In this document: piece after piece, positions 46,634 through 56,449 of the stretch
How the letters are laid out: each line of letters opens with the position of its first letter
Position numbering within the stretch: the stretch's first letter is position 1
NCBI RefSeq assembly: GCF_000219605.1
Contig: NC_015740.1
Span: 620,001-684,000 of the forward strand
DNA from: Stutzerimonas stutzeri
GTDB lineage: Bacteria; Pseudomonadota; Gammaproteobacteria; Pseudomonadales; Pseudomonadaceae
Reading direction: 5' to 3'
DNA: 64,000 nt
The notes under the pieces: generated by a model
The model's database searches: none
Told to the model about the DNA's origin: nothing
What the model saw: the letters and a program-made list of their open reading frames with translations, nothing else
Made by a program: the position numbers and the translations under genes

Positions 46634-48487
46634 TTACTCGTCGAGGAAGGAGCGCAGGTGCTCGCTTCTCGTCGGGTGGCGCAGCTTGCGCAGCGCCTTG
46701 GCTTCGATCTGGCGAATGCGCTCGCGGGTGACATCGAACTGCTTGCCGACTTCCTCGAGGGTGTGGTCGGTATTCATGTCGATGCCGAAGCGCATGCGCA
46801 GTACCTTGGCTTCACGGGCGGTGAGGCCGGACAGTACTTCGCGGGTGGCTTCCTTGAGGCTTTCCACGGTGGCCACGTCGATCGGCGACTGCATGGCCGA
46901 ATCTTCGATGAAATCGCCCAGGTGCGAGTCTTCGTCGTCACCGATCGGCGTTTCCATGGAGATTGGCTCCTTGGCGATCTTCAGCACCTTGCGGATCTTG
47001 TCCTCGGGCATTTCCATGCGCTCGCCAAGCTCTTCGGGCGTGGGCTCGCGGCCCATTTCCTGCAGCATCTGACGGGAGATGCGGTTGAGCTTGTTGATCG
47101 TCTCGATCATGTGTACCGGGATGCGGATGGTCCGCGCCTGGTCGGCAATGGAGCGAGTGATCGCCTGGCGAATCCACCAGGTGGCGTAAGTCGAGAACTT
47201 GTAGCCGCGGCGGTATTCGAACTTGTCCACCGCCTTCATCAGGCCGATGTTGCCTTCCTGGATCAGGTCGAGGAACTGCAGGCCGCGGTTGGTGTACTTC
47301 TTGGCGATGGATATCACCAGGCGCAGGTTGGCCTCGACCATCTCCTTCTTCGCCCGGCGGGCCTTGGCCTCACCAATGGACATGCGGCGATTGATGTCCT
47401 TGATGTCGGCGATGGCGAGTTCGCACTGCTGTTCCAGTTCGATGAGCTTCTGCTGGCAGCGCTGAATCTCTTCCTTGCGGTTGCCGATGGCTTCGGCGTA
47501 CTTGCTCTTGCCTGCAGCCAGTTGCTCGGCCCAGTCGAGATTGGTCTCGTTGCTCGGGAACTGACGCAGGAAGTCGGCGCGCGGCATGCGGGCATCACGC
47601 ACGCACAACTGCATGATGGCGCGTTCCTGAGCACGGATCTGGTTCAGAGCATCACGCACGCGCTCGACCAGGGCATCGTACTGCTTGGGCACGAGCTTGA
47701 TCGGCATAAACAGGATGGCGAGGGCTTCGAGCTCCTCGGTGGCCTGCTGGCTGGCGCGGCCGTGCTTCTTAAGGGCCTTGTTGGCTTTCTCAAGCTGTTC
47801 GGCGACCGCGCCGAAGCGCACGCGCGCAACTTCCGGATCGGGCCCGCCGTCGCCTTCTTCTTCCTCGGTATCCGACTCTTCTTCGTCGTCGTCGTCCTTG
47901 TCGTCGACTACCGGCTTGGCCGTGGTCTGCGGCGTTTCCGGCTCGACTTCCTGCGGTGCGGCAGCACCGTCGTCGTCGGGGTCGATGTAGCCGCTGAGGA
48001 TGTCGGACAGGCGACCGCCTTCGTTCGTCACGCGCTCGTAGTCGGCGAGGATGCTGTCGACGGTGCCAGGGAAGTGGGCGATCGCGCTCATGACTTCGCG
48101 AATGCCTTCCTCAATGCGTTTGGCGATTTCGATCTCGCCTTCGCGGGTCAGCAGTTCGACGGTGCCCATCTCGCGCATGTACATGCGCACTGGGTCGGTG
48201 GTGCGGCCGATATCGGTCTCGACCGCGGCGAGTGCGGCTGCGGCCTCTTCGGCTGCGGCTTCATCGGTATCGGCTTCGGCCAACAACAGGGCATCGGCAT
48301 CCGGAGCGGTCTCGAATACGTTGATGCCCATGTCGTTGATCATGCGAATGATGTCTTCCACCTGTTCCGGATCGGAAATATCCTCCGGCAGGTGGTCGTT
48401 AACCTCGGCGTAAGTCAGGTAACCCTGCTCACGGCCACGCTGGATCAACTCTTTGAGGCGGGACTGCTGTTGCGCTTTTCCGGACAT
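46634..48487 (-). CDS. rpoD: RNA polymerase sigma factor RpoD (sigma-70)
   Basis: RpoD directs RNA polymerase to housekeeping promoters. The 617-aa protein has an N-terminal region 1.1 ([20 protein letters not shown] start) and a long acidic nonconserved region (about 180-215). Regions 2.1-2.4 follow ([20 protein letters not shown]), then region 3 and region 4 with the [22 protein letters not shown]. It is the third gene of the rpsU-dnaG-rpoD operon. A TATAAT just upstream may give extra rpoD-only transcription. Confidence 0.98.
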   Translation of the reverse strand: MSGKAQQQSRLKELIQRGREQGYLTYAEVNDHLPEDISDPEQVEDIIRMINDMGINVFETAPDADALLLAEADTDEAAAEEAAAALAAVETDIGRTTDPVRMYMREMGTVELLTREGEIEIAKRIEEGIREVMSAIAHFPGTVDSILADYERVTNEGGRLSDILSGYIDPDDDGAAAPQEVEPETPQTTAKPVVDDKDDDDEEESDTEEEEGDGGPDPEVARVRFGAVAEQLEKANKALKKHGRASQQATEELEALAILFMPIKLVPKQYDALVERVRDALNQIRAQERAIMQLCVRDARMPRADFLRQFPSNETNLDWAEQLAAGKSKYAEAIGNRKEEIQRCQQKLIELEQQCELAIADIKDINRRMSIGEAKARRAKKEMVEANLRLVISIAKKYTNRGLQFLDLIQEGNIGLMKAVDKFEYRRGYKFSTYATWWIRQAITRSIADQARTIRIPVHMIETINKLNRISRQMLQEMGREPTPEELGERMEMPEDKIRKVLKIAKEPISMETPIGDDEDSHLGDFIEDSAMQSPIDVATVESLKEATREVLSGLTAREAKVLRMRFGIDMNTDHTLEEVGKQFDVTRERIRQIEAKALRKLRHPTRSEHLRSFLDE

Positions 48488-48534
48488 ATAACCCTATCCA
48501 CTGAAGGTTCTGGCGGGCTGAAAACAAGCTGAGC

Positions 48535-48540
48535 ATTATA
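48535..48540 (-). promoter_or_regulatory. Candidate -10 of an internal rpoD promoter
   Basis: A perfect TATAAT on the minus strand lies in the 67-nt dnaG-rpoD gap, 47 nt before the rpoD ATG. No clear -35 is present at the usual distance. Confidence 0.35.
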
Positions 48541-48554
48541 GCCGAGCTAGGACC

Positions 48555-50507
48555 TCACGCGCCAGTTGAGGTCGGTGTAGCGGGTATTGCGTTGCGGCTC
48601 AATAGGTTACGCAGTTGGTCTTTTTCCTCTGCGCTGAGTTCACCCTGGCGAGCCTTGCGCAGCAGGCTTTCGAGGCGCCGTTCCCGCTGTCTGGCGGCAA
48701 GGCTATTAATGGTGTCGAAAAACTGCTGTTCAAGGTTATCGGCAGAGATCAGCCATTCTTTCTCTGCAAGTGCGCGTAAAAGTCGTCCCTGATCGGTGCC
48801 GTGCCACCGGGCGATCAGCTGCAGGCTGCGCAGCTTGGGGTTTTTCTGCAGGGTGCCGAGCAGCGCTACCAGCAGTTGGGCATAGGTATCGTCTTCTGCG
48901 GCGAAATGGCTGACGTCTTCGACCTTCTGCGCCAGCTCCGGGTGGTGCAGAAGGGTGCGCAGGGTGGTCAGTGCCGGAGGCTCGACCGTGGCGGGTGTGC
49001 GCGGCCCGCGTGGCATTAAGTCTGGACCCTGGCCGTTTTTTTTCCAGTCCTTTTTCCACTCTTTCTTGCCTGGCTTGCCGTTGCGCGGTTGCGGCTGCAC
49101 GGGTTCCGGTGGCTCGAAGTGGTCGGGCTCGCCGTAGGCCGGGCTGGCGTCGTAGTAGGTGTAGTCGTCGTAGGTCGGCGTGCTGCTGGGCGCAGATACG
49201 GGCGCGGCGGCCATGTGCTGCAGCGCCTCGCCGTTGAGCCCAGTGATCTCGGCCAGGCGCTGACGCATCAGTGCGCGTAGGTTGTTGCCCGGTATCTTTT
49301 CGATGAGCGGTGCGGCCAGTGTCGCCAGATGGGCCTTGCCTTCCAGGGAGCGCGGATCGGCCTCTTCACTCAGTTGCTGGAAGAAATAGTCGGCCAGTGG
49401 TTGCGAGTGTTGCTGTATGCGGGCGCGAAAGGCGTCGGTGCCCTCGGCGCGGACCAAGGTGTCCGGATCTTCGCCGTCCGGCAGGAACAGGAAGCGGGCG
49501 CGGCGCCCGTCCTGAAGGTTCGGCAATGTTGCCTCCAGTGCGCGCCAGGCAGCCTTGCGTCCGGCGGCGTCCCCGTCGAAGCAGAACAGCACGCTGGGAA
49601 CGATGCGGAACAGGCGTTTGAGGTGTTCCTCGCTGGTAGCGGTGCCCAGGGTGGCGACGGCATTGCGCAGACCTTGCTGGGCCAGGGCAATGACGTCCAT
49701 GTAGCCCTCGACCACCATGATCTCGTCGAGATCGCGGTTGGCCTGGCGCGCTTCGTAGAGGCCGTAGAGCTCCTGACCTTTGTGGAATACCGGGGTCTCC
49801 GGCGAGTTGAGGTACTTGGGCTTGTCGTCGCCCAGCACCCGACCACCGAAGGCGATCACCCGACCACGGCTGTCGCGGATGGGAAACATCACGCGGTCGC
49901 GAAAGCGGTCGTAGCGCTTGCCGTTCTCGGCGTTCTCGATCAGCAGGCCGGCATCAATCAGCGCCTTCTGCTGAAGGGCGTCACCGCCGAGGTGCTTCAT
50001 CAGGTTGTCCCAGCCGGGCGGTGCGAAGCCCAGGCCGAAGTCGCGGGCGATGACGCCGGACAGCCCGCGTCCCTTGAGGTACTCCACCGCGGCCTTGCGC
50101 GTCGGATGGCTTTTCAGCGCCTGGCGGTAATAGTCGGCGGCGGCGGCGAGCAGTGGGTAGAGTGGCGAATCGACCGGCTGGCGGGGCTTGTGCTTGCGCC
50201 CGCTGTCCTCGCGTGGGACTTCCATGCCGGCGCGCTTTGCCAGTTCTTCGACCGCCTGGGGGAAGTCCAGCTGGTCGTGGTCCATGACGAAGCCGAGGGC
50301 GTTGCCGCCGGCGCCGCAGCCAAAGCAGTAGTAGAACTGTTTGTCCGGGCTGACGCTGAAGGACGGCGTCTTTTCCTTGTGGAACGGGCAGAGGGCGCTG
50401 TAGTTCTTGCCGGTCTTCTTCAGCTGGATGCGCGAACCGACCACTTCGACGATGTCGGAGCGGTTGAGCAGGTCATCGATGAAGGATTGGGGGATCAGTC
50501 CGGCCAT
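48555..50507 (-). CDS. dnaG: DNA primase
   Basis: DnaG makes RNA primers at the replication fork. The 650-aa protein has the zinc-binding domain with C40, H43, C61 and C64 (CPFH / CFGC). The RNA-polymerase/TOPRIM core (VVEGYMDVIAL) follows. A C-terminal DnaB-interaction helical domain comes after a Pro/Lys-rich linker (about 455-510). It lies in the rpsU-dnaG-rpoD operon, with two hairpins between rpsU and dnaG that probably lower its expression relative to rpsU. Confidence 0.97.
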   Translation of the reverse strand: MAGLIPQSFIDDLLNRSDIVEVVGSRIQLKKTGKNYSALCPFHKEKTPSFSVSPDKQFYYCFGCGAGGNALGFVMDHDQLDFPQAVEELAKRAGMEVPREDSGRKHKPRQPVDSPLYPLLAAAADYYRQALKSHPTRKAAVEYLKGRGLSGVIARDFGLGFAPPGWDNLMKHLGGDALQQKALIDAGLLIENAENGKRYDRFRDRVMFPIRDSRGRVIAFGGRVLGDDKPKYLNSPETPVFHKGQELYGLYEARQANRDLDEIMVVEGYMDVIALAQQGLRNAVATLGTATSEEHLKRLFRIVPSVLFCFDGDAAGRKAAWRALEATLPNLQDGRRARFLFLPDGEDPDTLVRAEGTDAFRARIQQHSQPLADYFFQQLSEEADPRSLEGKAHLATLAAPLIEKIPGNNLRALMRQRLAEITGLNGEALQHMAAAPVSAPSSTPTYDDYTYYDASPAYGEPDHFEPPEPVQPQPRNGKPGKKEWKKDWKKNGQGPDLMPRGPRTPATVEPPALTTLRTLLHHPELAQKVEDVSHFAAEDDTYAQLLVALLGTLQKNPKLRSLQLIARWHGTDQGRLLRALAEKEWLISADNLEQQFFDTINSLAARQRERRLESLLRKARQGELSAEEKDQLRNLLSRNAIPATPTSTGA

Positions 50508-50543
50508 AGGGGTATCAGATTACGCTCGCATGCGCCGGAAATG

Positions 50544-50582
50544 AAAAAACTCCGGCCTTTCGCCGGCTGGCGAAGCGGAGTC
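50544..50582 (-). terminator. Distal terminator-like hairpin between rpsU and dnaG
   Basis: ACTCCG / CGGAGT enclose an inner CGCC / GGCG stem. On the minus strand the hairpin is followed by six T. It lies just upstream of dnaG and may act as a partial terminator. Confidence 0.65.
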
Positions 50583-50594
50583 TGCATGCAATGC

Positions 50595-50617
50595 AAAACC
50601 CGGCCGAAGCCGGGTTT
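50595..50617 (-). terminator. Proximal terminator-like hairpin after rpsU
   Basis: A perfect 9-bp stem (AAACCCGGC / GCCGGGTTT) with a four-base loop lies 23 nt past the rpsU stop, with a short T tail on the minus strand. Confidence 0.7.
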
Positions 50618-50640
50618 GATGCGACGTCAGCCGTACTGGA

Positions 50641-50856
50641 TCAGTACAGGCGGACGCTACGGCGCTGCTCGCGCTGCACTTTCTTGGCGTGACGCTTGAC
50701 TGCTGCAGCAGCCTTGCGCTTGCGCTCGGCAGTCGGCTTCTCGTAGAACTCACGCGAACGGACTTCGGCCAGAACGCCGGCTTTTTCGCAGGAGCGCTTG
50801 AAGCGACGCAGTGCTACGTCGAAGGGTTCATTCTCTTTAACTTTGACAGCGGGCAT
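50641..50856 (-). CDS. rpsU: Small ribosomal subunit protein bS21
   Basis: bS21 helps 30S subunits initiate translation. The 71-aa, highly basic protein begins [20 protein letters not shown] and ends EQRRSVRLY, as expected for gammaproteobacterial bS21. It is the first gene of the macromolecular synthesis operon and has its own good promoter upstream (50938-50966). It is divergent from tsaD, the usual arrangement. Confidence 0.98.
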   Translation of the reverse strand: MPAVKVKENEPFDVALRRFKRSCEKAGVLAEVRSREFYEKPTAERKRKAAAAVKRHAKKVQREQRRSVRLY

Positions 50857-50937
50857 CCAGGACTTACCTTCACTTGATTACCGGTGGCAACGCGCTTCGG
50901 CAATGACTCGCAAGCACGCTGGTTTTAAGGGTTGCGG

Positions 50938-50966
50938 ATGTTACCCGCTCCAATGGCGGAATGCAA
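50938..50966 (-). promoter_or_regulatory. Promoter of rpsU-dnaG-rpoD
   Basis: On the minus strand TTGCAT (50961-50966) and TAACAT (50938-50943) are exactly 17 bp apart, 81 nt upstream of the rpsU start codon. Confidence 0.6.
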
Positions 50967-51051
50967 AGCCCCTGATCGAAAAGCGCTGGTCGGTCGGACG
51001 GCCCGACGATTAATATGCACGGCTTCATTCGCCTTCCGGAAGGTTGAACCC

Positions 51052-52077
51052 ATGCTGGTGCTGGGGTTGGAAACGTCCTGCGACGAAACGGGTGTCGCGC
51101 TTTATGACAGCGAGCGGGGCCTGCTGGCCGACGCGCTATTCAGCCAGATCGACCTGCATCGCGTCTATGGCGGCGTGGTGCCGGAGCTGGCTTCCCGTGA
51201 TCACGTGAAACGCATGCTGCCGCTGATTCGTCAGGTGCTGGCCGAGGCCGGCCGCGAGGCGGGGCAGGTCGACGCGGTGGCCTATACGGCAGGCCCGGGC
51301 CTGGTCGGTGCCCTGCTGGTCGGTGCGTCTTGTGCTCAGGCGCTGGCGCTGGCCTGGGGCGTGCCGGCGGTCGGTGTGCATCACATGGAAGGTCATCTGC
51401 TGGCGCCGATGCTCGAAGCGCAGCCTCCGGCGTTTCCGTTCGTCGCCTTGCTGGTGTCTGGCGGGCATACGCAGCTGGTGCGTGTGGATGGCATCGGCCG
51501 CTACGAGCTGCTCGGCGAATCGGTGGACGATGCCGCTGGCGAGGCGTTCGACAAGACCGCCAAGCTCATGGGCCTGCGCTACCCGGGCGGACCGGAGATC
51601 GCACGGCTGGCCGAGCAGGGCACGCCGGGACGCTTCGTCTTCCCGCGCCCGATGACCGACCGGCCGGGGCTGGACTTCAGCTTCAGTGGGTTGAAGACCT
51701 TCACGCTCAATACCTGGCAGCAGTGCCGCGATGCCGGCGACGACAGCGAGCAGACTCGCTGCGACATCGCGCTGGCCTTCCAGCAGGCGGTGGTGGAGAC
51801 GCTGACCATCAAGTGCCGACGGGCGCTGAAGCAGACCGGGCTGAAATCGCTGGTCATCGCTGGAGGGGTCAGTGCCAACCAGTCGCTGCGTCAGTCGCTG
51901 GAAACGATGCTTGCCGAACTCAAGGGGCAGGTGTTCTATGCGCGGCCACGTTTCTGCACCGACAACGGCGCAATGATCGCCTACGCTGGCTGTCAACGCC
52001 TGCTGGCGGGCCAGCATGATGGGCCGGCGATCGCCGTACAGCCACGCTGGTCAATGGAGACGCTGCCGGCGATCTGA
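51052..52077 (+). CDS. tsaD: tRNA N6-adenosine threonylcarbamoyltransferase TsaD
   Basis: TsaD, with TsaB and TsaE, transfers threonylcarbamoyl to A37 of ANN-decoding tRNAs. The 341-aa ASKHA protein starts [14 protein letters not shown] and contains the metal-binding H111 and H115 (HHMEGH). It also has [26 protein letters not shown] and a C-terminal [11 protein letters not shown]. The ATG at 51052 has GGAAGG upstream and is the conserved start, although the frame is open 40 codons earlier. It is divergent from rpsU and convergent with plsY. Confidence 0.97.
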   Translation: MLVLGLETSCDETGVALYDSERGLLADALFSQIDLHRVYGGVVPELASRDHVKRMLPLIRQVLAEAGREAGQVDAVAYTAGPGLVGALLVGASCAQALALAWGVPAVGVHHMEGHLLAPMLEAQPPAFPFVALLVSGGHTQLVRVDGIGRYELLGESVDDAAGEAFDKTAKLMGLRYPGGPEIARLAEQGTPGRFVFPRPMTDRPGLDFSFSGLKTFTLNTWQQCRDAGDDSEQTRCDIALAFQQAVVETLTIKCRRALKQTGLKSLVIAGGVSANQSLRQSLETMLAELKGQVFYARPRFCTDNGAMIAYAGCQRLLAGQHDGPAIAVQPRWSMETLPAI

Positions 52078-52088
52078 ACCGCATCGAC

Positions 52089-52658
52089 CTAGAAGTGCCT
52101 TTCCCGGCCAGCGAACAGATCGCGAACATTGCTGCGGTGACGCCAGACTATCAGCGTTGCCAACAGGCTCATCGGCAGCAGCGCACCGGGCTGCTGCCAG
52201 GCCAGCAGCGGCAGGCAGAGCGGCAGGGCGATCAGGGCTGCCAGCGAACTGGTGCGGGTCATGCGGAATACCAGGAGCCAGGCGGCGATGGCCAACAGCG
52301 CGGCCGGCGGGTAGAGCGCGAGCAGGGCGCCGGCGGCGGTCGCCACGCCCTTGCCGCCGCGAAAACGGAAGTACAACGGATAGAGATGGCCGCATACCGC
52401 CGCCAGACCGATCCAGGCCTGCTGCTGGACGCTCATGTCCAGCGAGGCGGCCAGCAGGACGGGCAGCAAGCCCTTGAGCAGATCGCCGAACAGCGTGCAG
52501 ATCGCCAGGCGCTTGCCGGCCAGACGAAGCATATTGGTGGCGCCGGGGTTGCCGGAGCCACCGGCGCGCGGGTCGGGTATCCCGGCCAGGCGGCTGAGCA
52601 GTATGGCGAATGACAGCGAGCCGATCAGGTACGCGAGCAAGGTCAGCAGCCAGAACAT
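52089..52658 (-). CDS. plsY: Acyl-phosphate:glycerol-3-phosphate acyltransferase PlsY
   Basis: PlsY is an integral membrane enzyme that acylates glycerol-3-phosphate at position 1 using acyl-phosphate, starting phospholipid synthesis. The 189-aa protein has several hydrophobic helices and conserved loops: [11 protein letters not shown] and [12 protein letters not shown] (two of the three catalytic motifs). The third is in the C-terminal third. The ATG at 52658 gives the family N-terminus and length. An ATG three codons upstream is possible. It is divergent from folB. Confidence 0.94.
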   Translation of the reverse strand: MFWLLTLLAYLIGSLSFAILLSRLAGIPDPRAGGSGNPGATNMLRLAGKRLAICTLFGDLLKGLLPVLLAASLDMSVQQQAWIGLAAVCGHLYPLYFRFRGGKGVATAAGALLALYPPAALLAIAAWLLVFRMTRTSSLAALIALPLCLPLLAWQQPGALLPMSLLATLIVWRHRSNVRDLFAGRERHF

Positions 52659-52733
52659 GGAATCCATCCGGGGCAGGGAGTCCCTGAGTCTAACGGCGCG
52701 TTTCGAGCTTGTCGTGCCGCAGGAGAACGTTGC

Positions 52734-53087
52734 GTGGATACAGTCTTCATCGAAGGCCTGGAAGTGGATACGGTGATCGGCGCCTATGATTGGGAGCGCG
52801 GCATCCGGCAGTGCCTGCAGTTGGACCTGACGCTGGGCTGGGACATCCGTCCGGCGGCGCGGAACGACGAGCTGGACAAGGCGCTGGACTATGCCAAGGT
52901 CGCCGCAGCCATCGATCAGTTCGCTGCCGAGGCGCGCTTCGAGCTGGTCGAGACCTTCGCCGAACGCCTGGCGCAGCGCCTGATGAGCGAGTTCGGCATT
53001 CTCTGGCTGCGCCTGCGGGTCACCAAGCCCGGCGTCAATGCGCGCGCCCGTGCGCTGGGCGTGGAGATCGAACGCGGATGTCGCTAA
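52734..53087 (+). CDS. folB: Dihydroneopterin aldolase
   Basis: FolB cleaves 7,8-dihydroneopterin in folate synthesis. The 117-aa tunnel-fold protein starts [20 protein letters not shown], a hallmark segment. It has the later [10 protein letters not shown] and VRVTKPGV-type C-terminal strand ([15 protein letters not shown]). Translation starts at a GTG with AGGAG 8 nt upstream. The 3' end overlaps folK by 10 nt, so the two successive folate enzymes are translationally coupled. Confidence 0.95.
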   Translation: MDTVFIEGLEVDTVIGAYDWERGIRQCLQLDLTLGWDIRPAARNDELDKALDYAKVAAAIDQFAAEARFELVETFAERLAQRLMSEFGILWLRLRVTKPGVNARARALGVEIERGCR

Positions 53088-53620
53088 CTCCGGTGCTGCT
53101 CGGCCTGGGCAGCAATGTCCAGCGTGAGCCCCATCTGCATGCCGGCCTCGATGCGCTGGCCGAGCTGCTGGTGAACATGCGTTGTTCGCCGGTGTTCGAA
53201 AGCCTGGCGGTGGGCTACAAGGGCGACAACTTCTACAACCTCGTGGTCGCCGGCGATACCGAGCTGCCGCTGACCGAACTGGACCGGCGGCTCAAGTTCA
53301 TCGAGGCGGACAACGGTCGTTACGCGCCGGATCGCAAGGGATTGCCACTAGATATCGACGTGCTGCTCTATGGCGAGCTGGTCGGCAATTTCCACGGTTT
53401 GCTGCTGCCGCGTGCGGAGATTCTCAAGAACGCCTTCGTGCTCTGGCCGCTGGCGCTGCTGGCCCCGACCGTACGGCACCCGGCCGCGGACGCCAGCTTT
53501 GCCGAGCTGTGGGCGCAATCGACCATCGACCAACAGCTCTGGCCGGTGCCCTTCCAGTGGCGCGGCGCGGAGCTCACGCCCCCGGAGCTGGTCCGCGCCC
53601 ACCCGCCGCGTTGTGCCTGA
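53078..53620 (+). CDS. folK: 2-amino-4-hydroxy-6-hydroxymethyldihydropteridine pyrophosphokinase
   Basis: FolK transfers pyrophosphate from ATP to the pterin made by FolB. The 180-aa protein has [14 protein letters not shown] at the N-terminus. The diagnostic [14 protein letters not shown] (D-x-D metal ligands) and the [16 protein letters not shown] helix follow. The start overlaps folB. The 3' end abuts the cca stop with no spacer and no terminator is seen between these convergent genes. Confidence 0.94.
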   Translation: MSLTPVLLGLGSNVQREPHLHAGLDALAELLVNMRCSPVFESLAVGYKGDNFYNLVVAGDTELPLTELDRRLKFIEADNGRYAPDRKGLPLDIDVLLYGELVGNFHGLLLPRAEILKNAFVLWPLALLAPTVRHPAADASFAELWAQSTIDQQLWPVPFQWRGAELTPPELVRAHPPRCA

Positions 53621-54796
53621 CTAGCCGTTATTCGCATTCTGCTGGCAATGCCGCCGCAGTGCCTCGAGTCGGGCAGCGGCGAGTGCCTTGCCCAGCTCGG
53701 CGCCCTGGTGGCCTTGTTCCAGCAGCGGTTTGATCGCGACGTCACGAGCTGTTTTCGCCGCCGCCCGCAGGTAGTCGACCTGGGGTAAGGGTTGCGCGGC
53801 GCCGTCTGCCGGGGCGGTCATTTCGCAGGCCGCGATGAAGTGCTCGAAGCGTTCCGGGCGGCGATAGATATCGAAGTGCTGCAGCATGTCGAGCAATGCC
53901 TCGGCGGGCAGCGTGCGCGCATCGAGTGCGTTCTGGTGGTAGCGGCCGAACAGCATCGCCAGTTCCTGGCAATCCCGCGGCGCCTTGCAGCGCTGGTTCA
54001 GGGCGGCGATGGCCTGCAGGCGTGCCTCCTGGCTGGCGGCTGGTCCGGCGCTGCCGAGCAGCAGGCAGGCCCAGCGTACCGGCAGTGGCTGGGCGTGCTT
54101 CGCACAGCGCCGCAGTGCGCCGAGCAATGCTTCGCCATGTGCGCTTTGCTCCTCGAAACTGGCAGCCAGTTCGGGGAACAGCTCTGGTAGGGCGTGACAG
54201 GCTTGCAGTACCTGAATGAAGACATCTGGGCGCGGCTCCATCAAGGCGCGGGAGATCTCCTTCCAGCTGCGTTCGGCGGTGAGTGCCGACAGCTCGCCGG
54301 AGCGCGCCAGCTGACGCATCAGCTCAAGGGTTTCGTCGGCGATGCGAAAACCGAGGTCGGCGTAACGCGCGGCGAAGCGCGCCACGCGCAGCACGCGCAG
54401 CGGGTCTTCCGCAAAGGCCGGCGACACGTGGCGCAACAGTCGGGCCTGCAGATCACGCTGGCCGCCGTAGGGGTCGATCAATTGCCCCTGCTCGTCTTCG
54501 GCAATGGCATTGATGGTGAGGTCGCGTCGCTGCAGATCCTCCTCGAGGGTGACCTCGGGGCTGGCATGGAAGGTGAAGCCGCCATAACCGCGGCCGCTCT
54601 TGCGCTCGGTACGGGCCAGGGCGTACTCCTCGCCGCTCTGCGGATGCAGGAACACCGGAAAGTCTGCTCCCACCGGGCGAAAGCCCTGGGCCTGCATTAC
54701 CTCCGGGGTGGCGCCGACCACCACCCAGTCCACTTCACTGACCGCGCGCCCCAACAGGCGATCACGCACCGCGCCGCCGACTTTGTAGATCTGCAT
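53621..54796 (-). CDS. cca: CCA-adding tRNA nucleotidyltransferase lacking the HD motif
   Basis: Cca adds or repairs the 3' CCA of tRNAs. The 391-aa class II enzyme keeps the nucleotidyltransferase head: [20 protein letters not shown] (catalytic acidic pair), [10 protein letters not shown] and [17 protein letters not shown]. coli-type Cca proteins also carry a C-terminal HD phosphohydrolase domain with an HD dyad. Here the matching place (residues 242-251) reads [10 protein letters not shown], the upstream His/Asp stretch is shortened, and no HD dyad occurs. Nucleotidyl transfer should be intact and the phosphatase activity lost. ATG 54796 matches the family start. Confidence 0.93.
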   Translation of the reverse strand: MQIYKVGGAVRDRLLGRAVSEVDWVVVGATPEVMQAQGFRPVGADFPVFLHPQSGEEYALARTERKSGRGYGGFTFHASPEVTLEEDLQRRDLTINAIAEDEQGQLIDPYGGQRDLQARLLRHVSPAFAEDPLRVLRVARFAARYADLGFRIADETLELMRQLARSGELSALTAERSWKEISRALMEPRPDVFIQVLQACHALPELFPELAASFEEQSAHGEALLGALRRCAKHAQPLPVRWACLLLGSAGPAASQEARLQAIAALNQRCKAPRDCQELAMLFGRYHQNALDARTLPAEALLDMLQHFDIYRRPERFEHFIAACEMTAPADGAAQPLPQVDYLRAAAKTARDVAIKPLLEQGHQGAELGKALAAARLEALRRHCQQNANNG

Positions 54797-54891
54797 AACC
54801 ACCTCCGTAGGCGCGGAGGATAAAGGATATCGGCCGTATGGCCACAGATTGGTGCTGAGGAAGGGGCCGCGGGCGTTGCCCGCGACGTCGG

Positions 54892-56439
54892 TCAGGCGAA
54901 GTTCATGCCGGGGAAGCGGCTGTCGGTCTCCGTCTCGTTGCTGGCGCGAGGGGGCATGTGATGGGTGTTGACCAGCTTGTCGTCCTGCATCGATTGCAGG
55001 TGCACGTCGAACCCCCACAGCCGGTGCAGATGCTTGAGTACCTCGTCGGTGGATGCGCCCAGCGGCTTGCGATCATGCTGCATGTGACGCAGGGTCAGCG
55101 AGCGATCACCGCGGCGATCGACGTTCCACACCTGCACGTTGGGTTCGCGGTTGCCGAGGTTGTACTGCGCCGCGAGCAATTCGCGAATGGTGTGGTAGCC
55201 ACTTTCGTCGTGGATCGCCGGCACCAGCAGTTCGTCCTTGCGGTCGTCGTCGAGAATACTGAACAGCTTCAAATCGCGGATCACCTTGGGCGAGAGGAAT
55301 TGCAGGATGAAGCTCTCGTCCTTGAAGTTGTTCATGGCGAATTTCACAGTGGTCAGCCAGTCGCTGCCGGCGATGTCCGGGAACCAGCGCTTGTCCTCTT
55401 CGGTCGGGTTCTCGCAGATCCGGCGGATGTCCTGGTACATGGCGAAGCCCAGGGTGTAAGGGTTGATGCCGCTGTAGTAGGGGCTGTCGAAGCCGGGCTG
55501 GTAGATCACGCTGGTATGCGACTGCAGGAACTCCATCATGAAGCCGTCGGTGACCAGGCCTTCGTCGTACAGATCGTTGAGCAGGGTGTAGTGCCAGAAG
55601 GTGGCCCAGCCCTCGTTCATCACCTGGGTCTGGCGCTGTGGATAGAAGTATTGTGCGATCTTGCGCACGATGCGCACCACCTCGCGCTGCCACGGCTCCA
55701 ACAAAGGGGCGTGTTTCTCGATGAAATAGAGAATGTTCTCCTGCGGCTCCGCCGGGAAACGCTGGTTCCCGGCCTGCCCGTCGCCCTTGTCGGCGCCCTT
55801 GGGAATGGTTCGCCAGAGATCGTTGATCTGCCGCTGCAGATGCTCCTCGCGGTCCTTCTGCCGGCGCCGTTCTTCCTCGGCAGAGATGGGGTAGGGGCGC
55901 TTGTAGCGGTCGACGCCGTAGTTCATCAGCGCGTGGCACGAGTCGAGCAGGTCTTCCACCGCATCGATGCCGTGGCGTTCCTCGCACTGCATGATGTACT
56001 GCTTGGCGAACACCAGGTAGTCGATGATCGAGCTGGCGTCGGTCCAGGTGCGGAACAGGTAGTTGCCCTTGAAGAAACTGTTGTGGCCGTAGCTCGCATG
56101 GGCAATTACCAGTGCTTGCATGCACATGGTGTTCTCTTCCATGAGGTAAGCAATGCAGGGGTCGGAGTTGATCACGATCTCGTAGGCCAGCCCCATCTGG
56201 CCACGTTTGTAGTGCTTTTCGGTATGCAGGAACTGCTTGCCGTAGGACCAGTGGTGATAGCCCAGCGGCATGCCCACCGACGCATAGGCGTCCATCATCT
56301 GCTCGGCGGTAATCACCTCGATCTGGTTCGGATAGGTATCCAGCGCATAGCGTTCGGCGATGCGGCCGATCTCGCGGTCGTACTGCCGGATCAGGTCGAA
56401 GGTCCATTCCGAGCCGGTGGAAATGGGCTGTCGTTTCAT
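54892..56439 (-). CDS. SpoVR family protein (YcgB-like)
   Basis: This 515-aa protein has the SpoVR-family core: [33 protein letters not shown] and HEKH-like [24 protein letters not shown] His/Glu-rich central region follows ([16 protein letters not shown]). The molecular activity is not established. In enterobacteria its homologue YcgB belongs to a stationary-phase regulon with yeaG-yeaH. The ATG at 56439 has GAGG 8 nt upstream. It follows yeaH by 10 nt and is the last gene of the prkA-yeaH-spoVR operon. Confidence 0.93.
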   Translation of the reverse strand: MKRQPISTGSEWTFDLIRQYDREIGRIAERYALDTYPNQIEVITAEQMMDAYASVGMPLGYHHWSYGKQFLHTEKHYKRGQMGLAYEIVINSDPCIAYLMEENTMCMQALVIAHASYGHNSFFKGNYLFRTWTDASSIIDYLVFAKQYIMQCEERHGIDAVEDLLDSCHALMNYGVDRYKRPYPISAEEERRRQKDREEHLQRQINDLWRTIPKGADKGDGQAGNQRFPAEPQENILYFIEKHAPLLEPWQREVVRIVRKIAQYFYPQRQTQVMNEGWATFWHYTLLNDLYDEGLVTDGFMMEFLQSHTSVIYQPGFDSPYYSGINPYTLGFAMYQDIRRICENPTEEDKRWFPDIAGSDWLTTVKFAMNNFKDESFILQFLSPKVIRDLKLFSILDDDRKDELLVPAIHDESGYHTIRELLAAQYNLGNREPNVQVWNVDRRGDRSLTLRHMQHDRKPLGASTDEVLKHLHRLWGFDVHLQSMQDDKLVNTHHMPPRASNETETDSRFPGMNFA

Positions 56440-56449
56440 GCTGCACACC

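Noticed and set aside
46658..48532. A 624-residue open frame antisense to rpoD
   Set aside because: It is the complement of a well-supported sigma factor gene and has no recognisable motif or ribosome-binding site.
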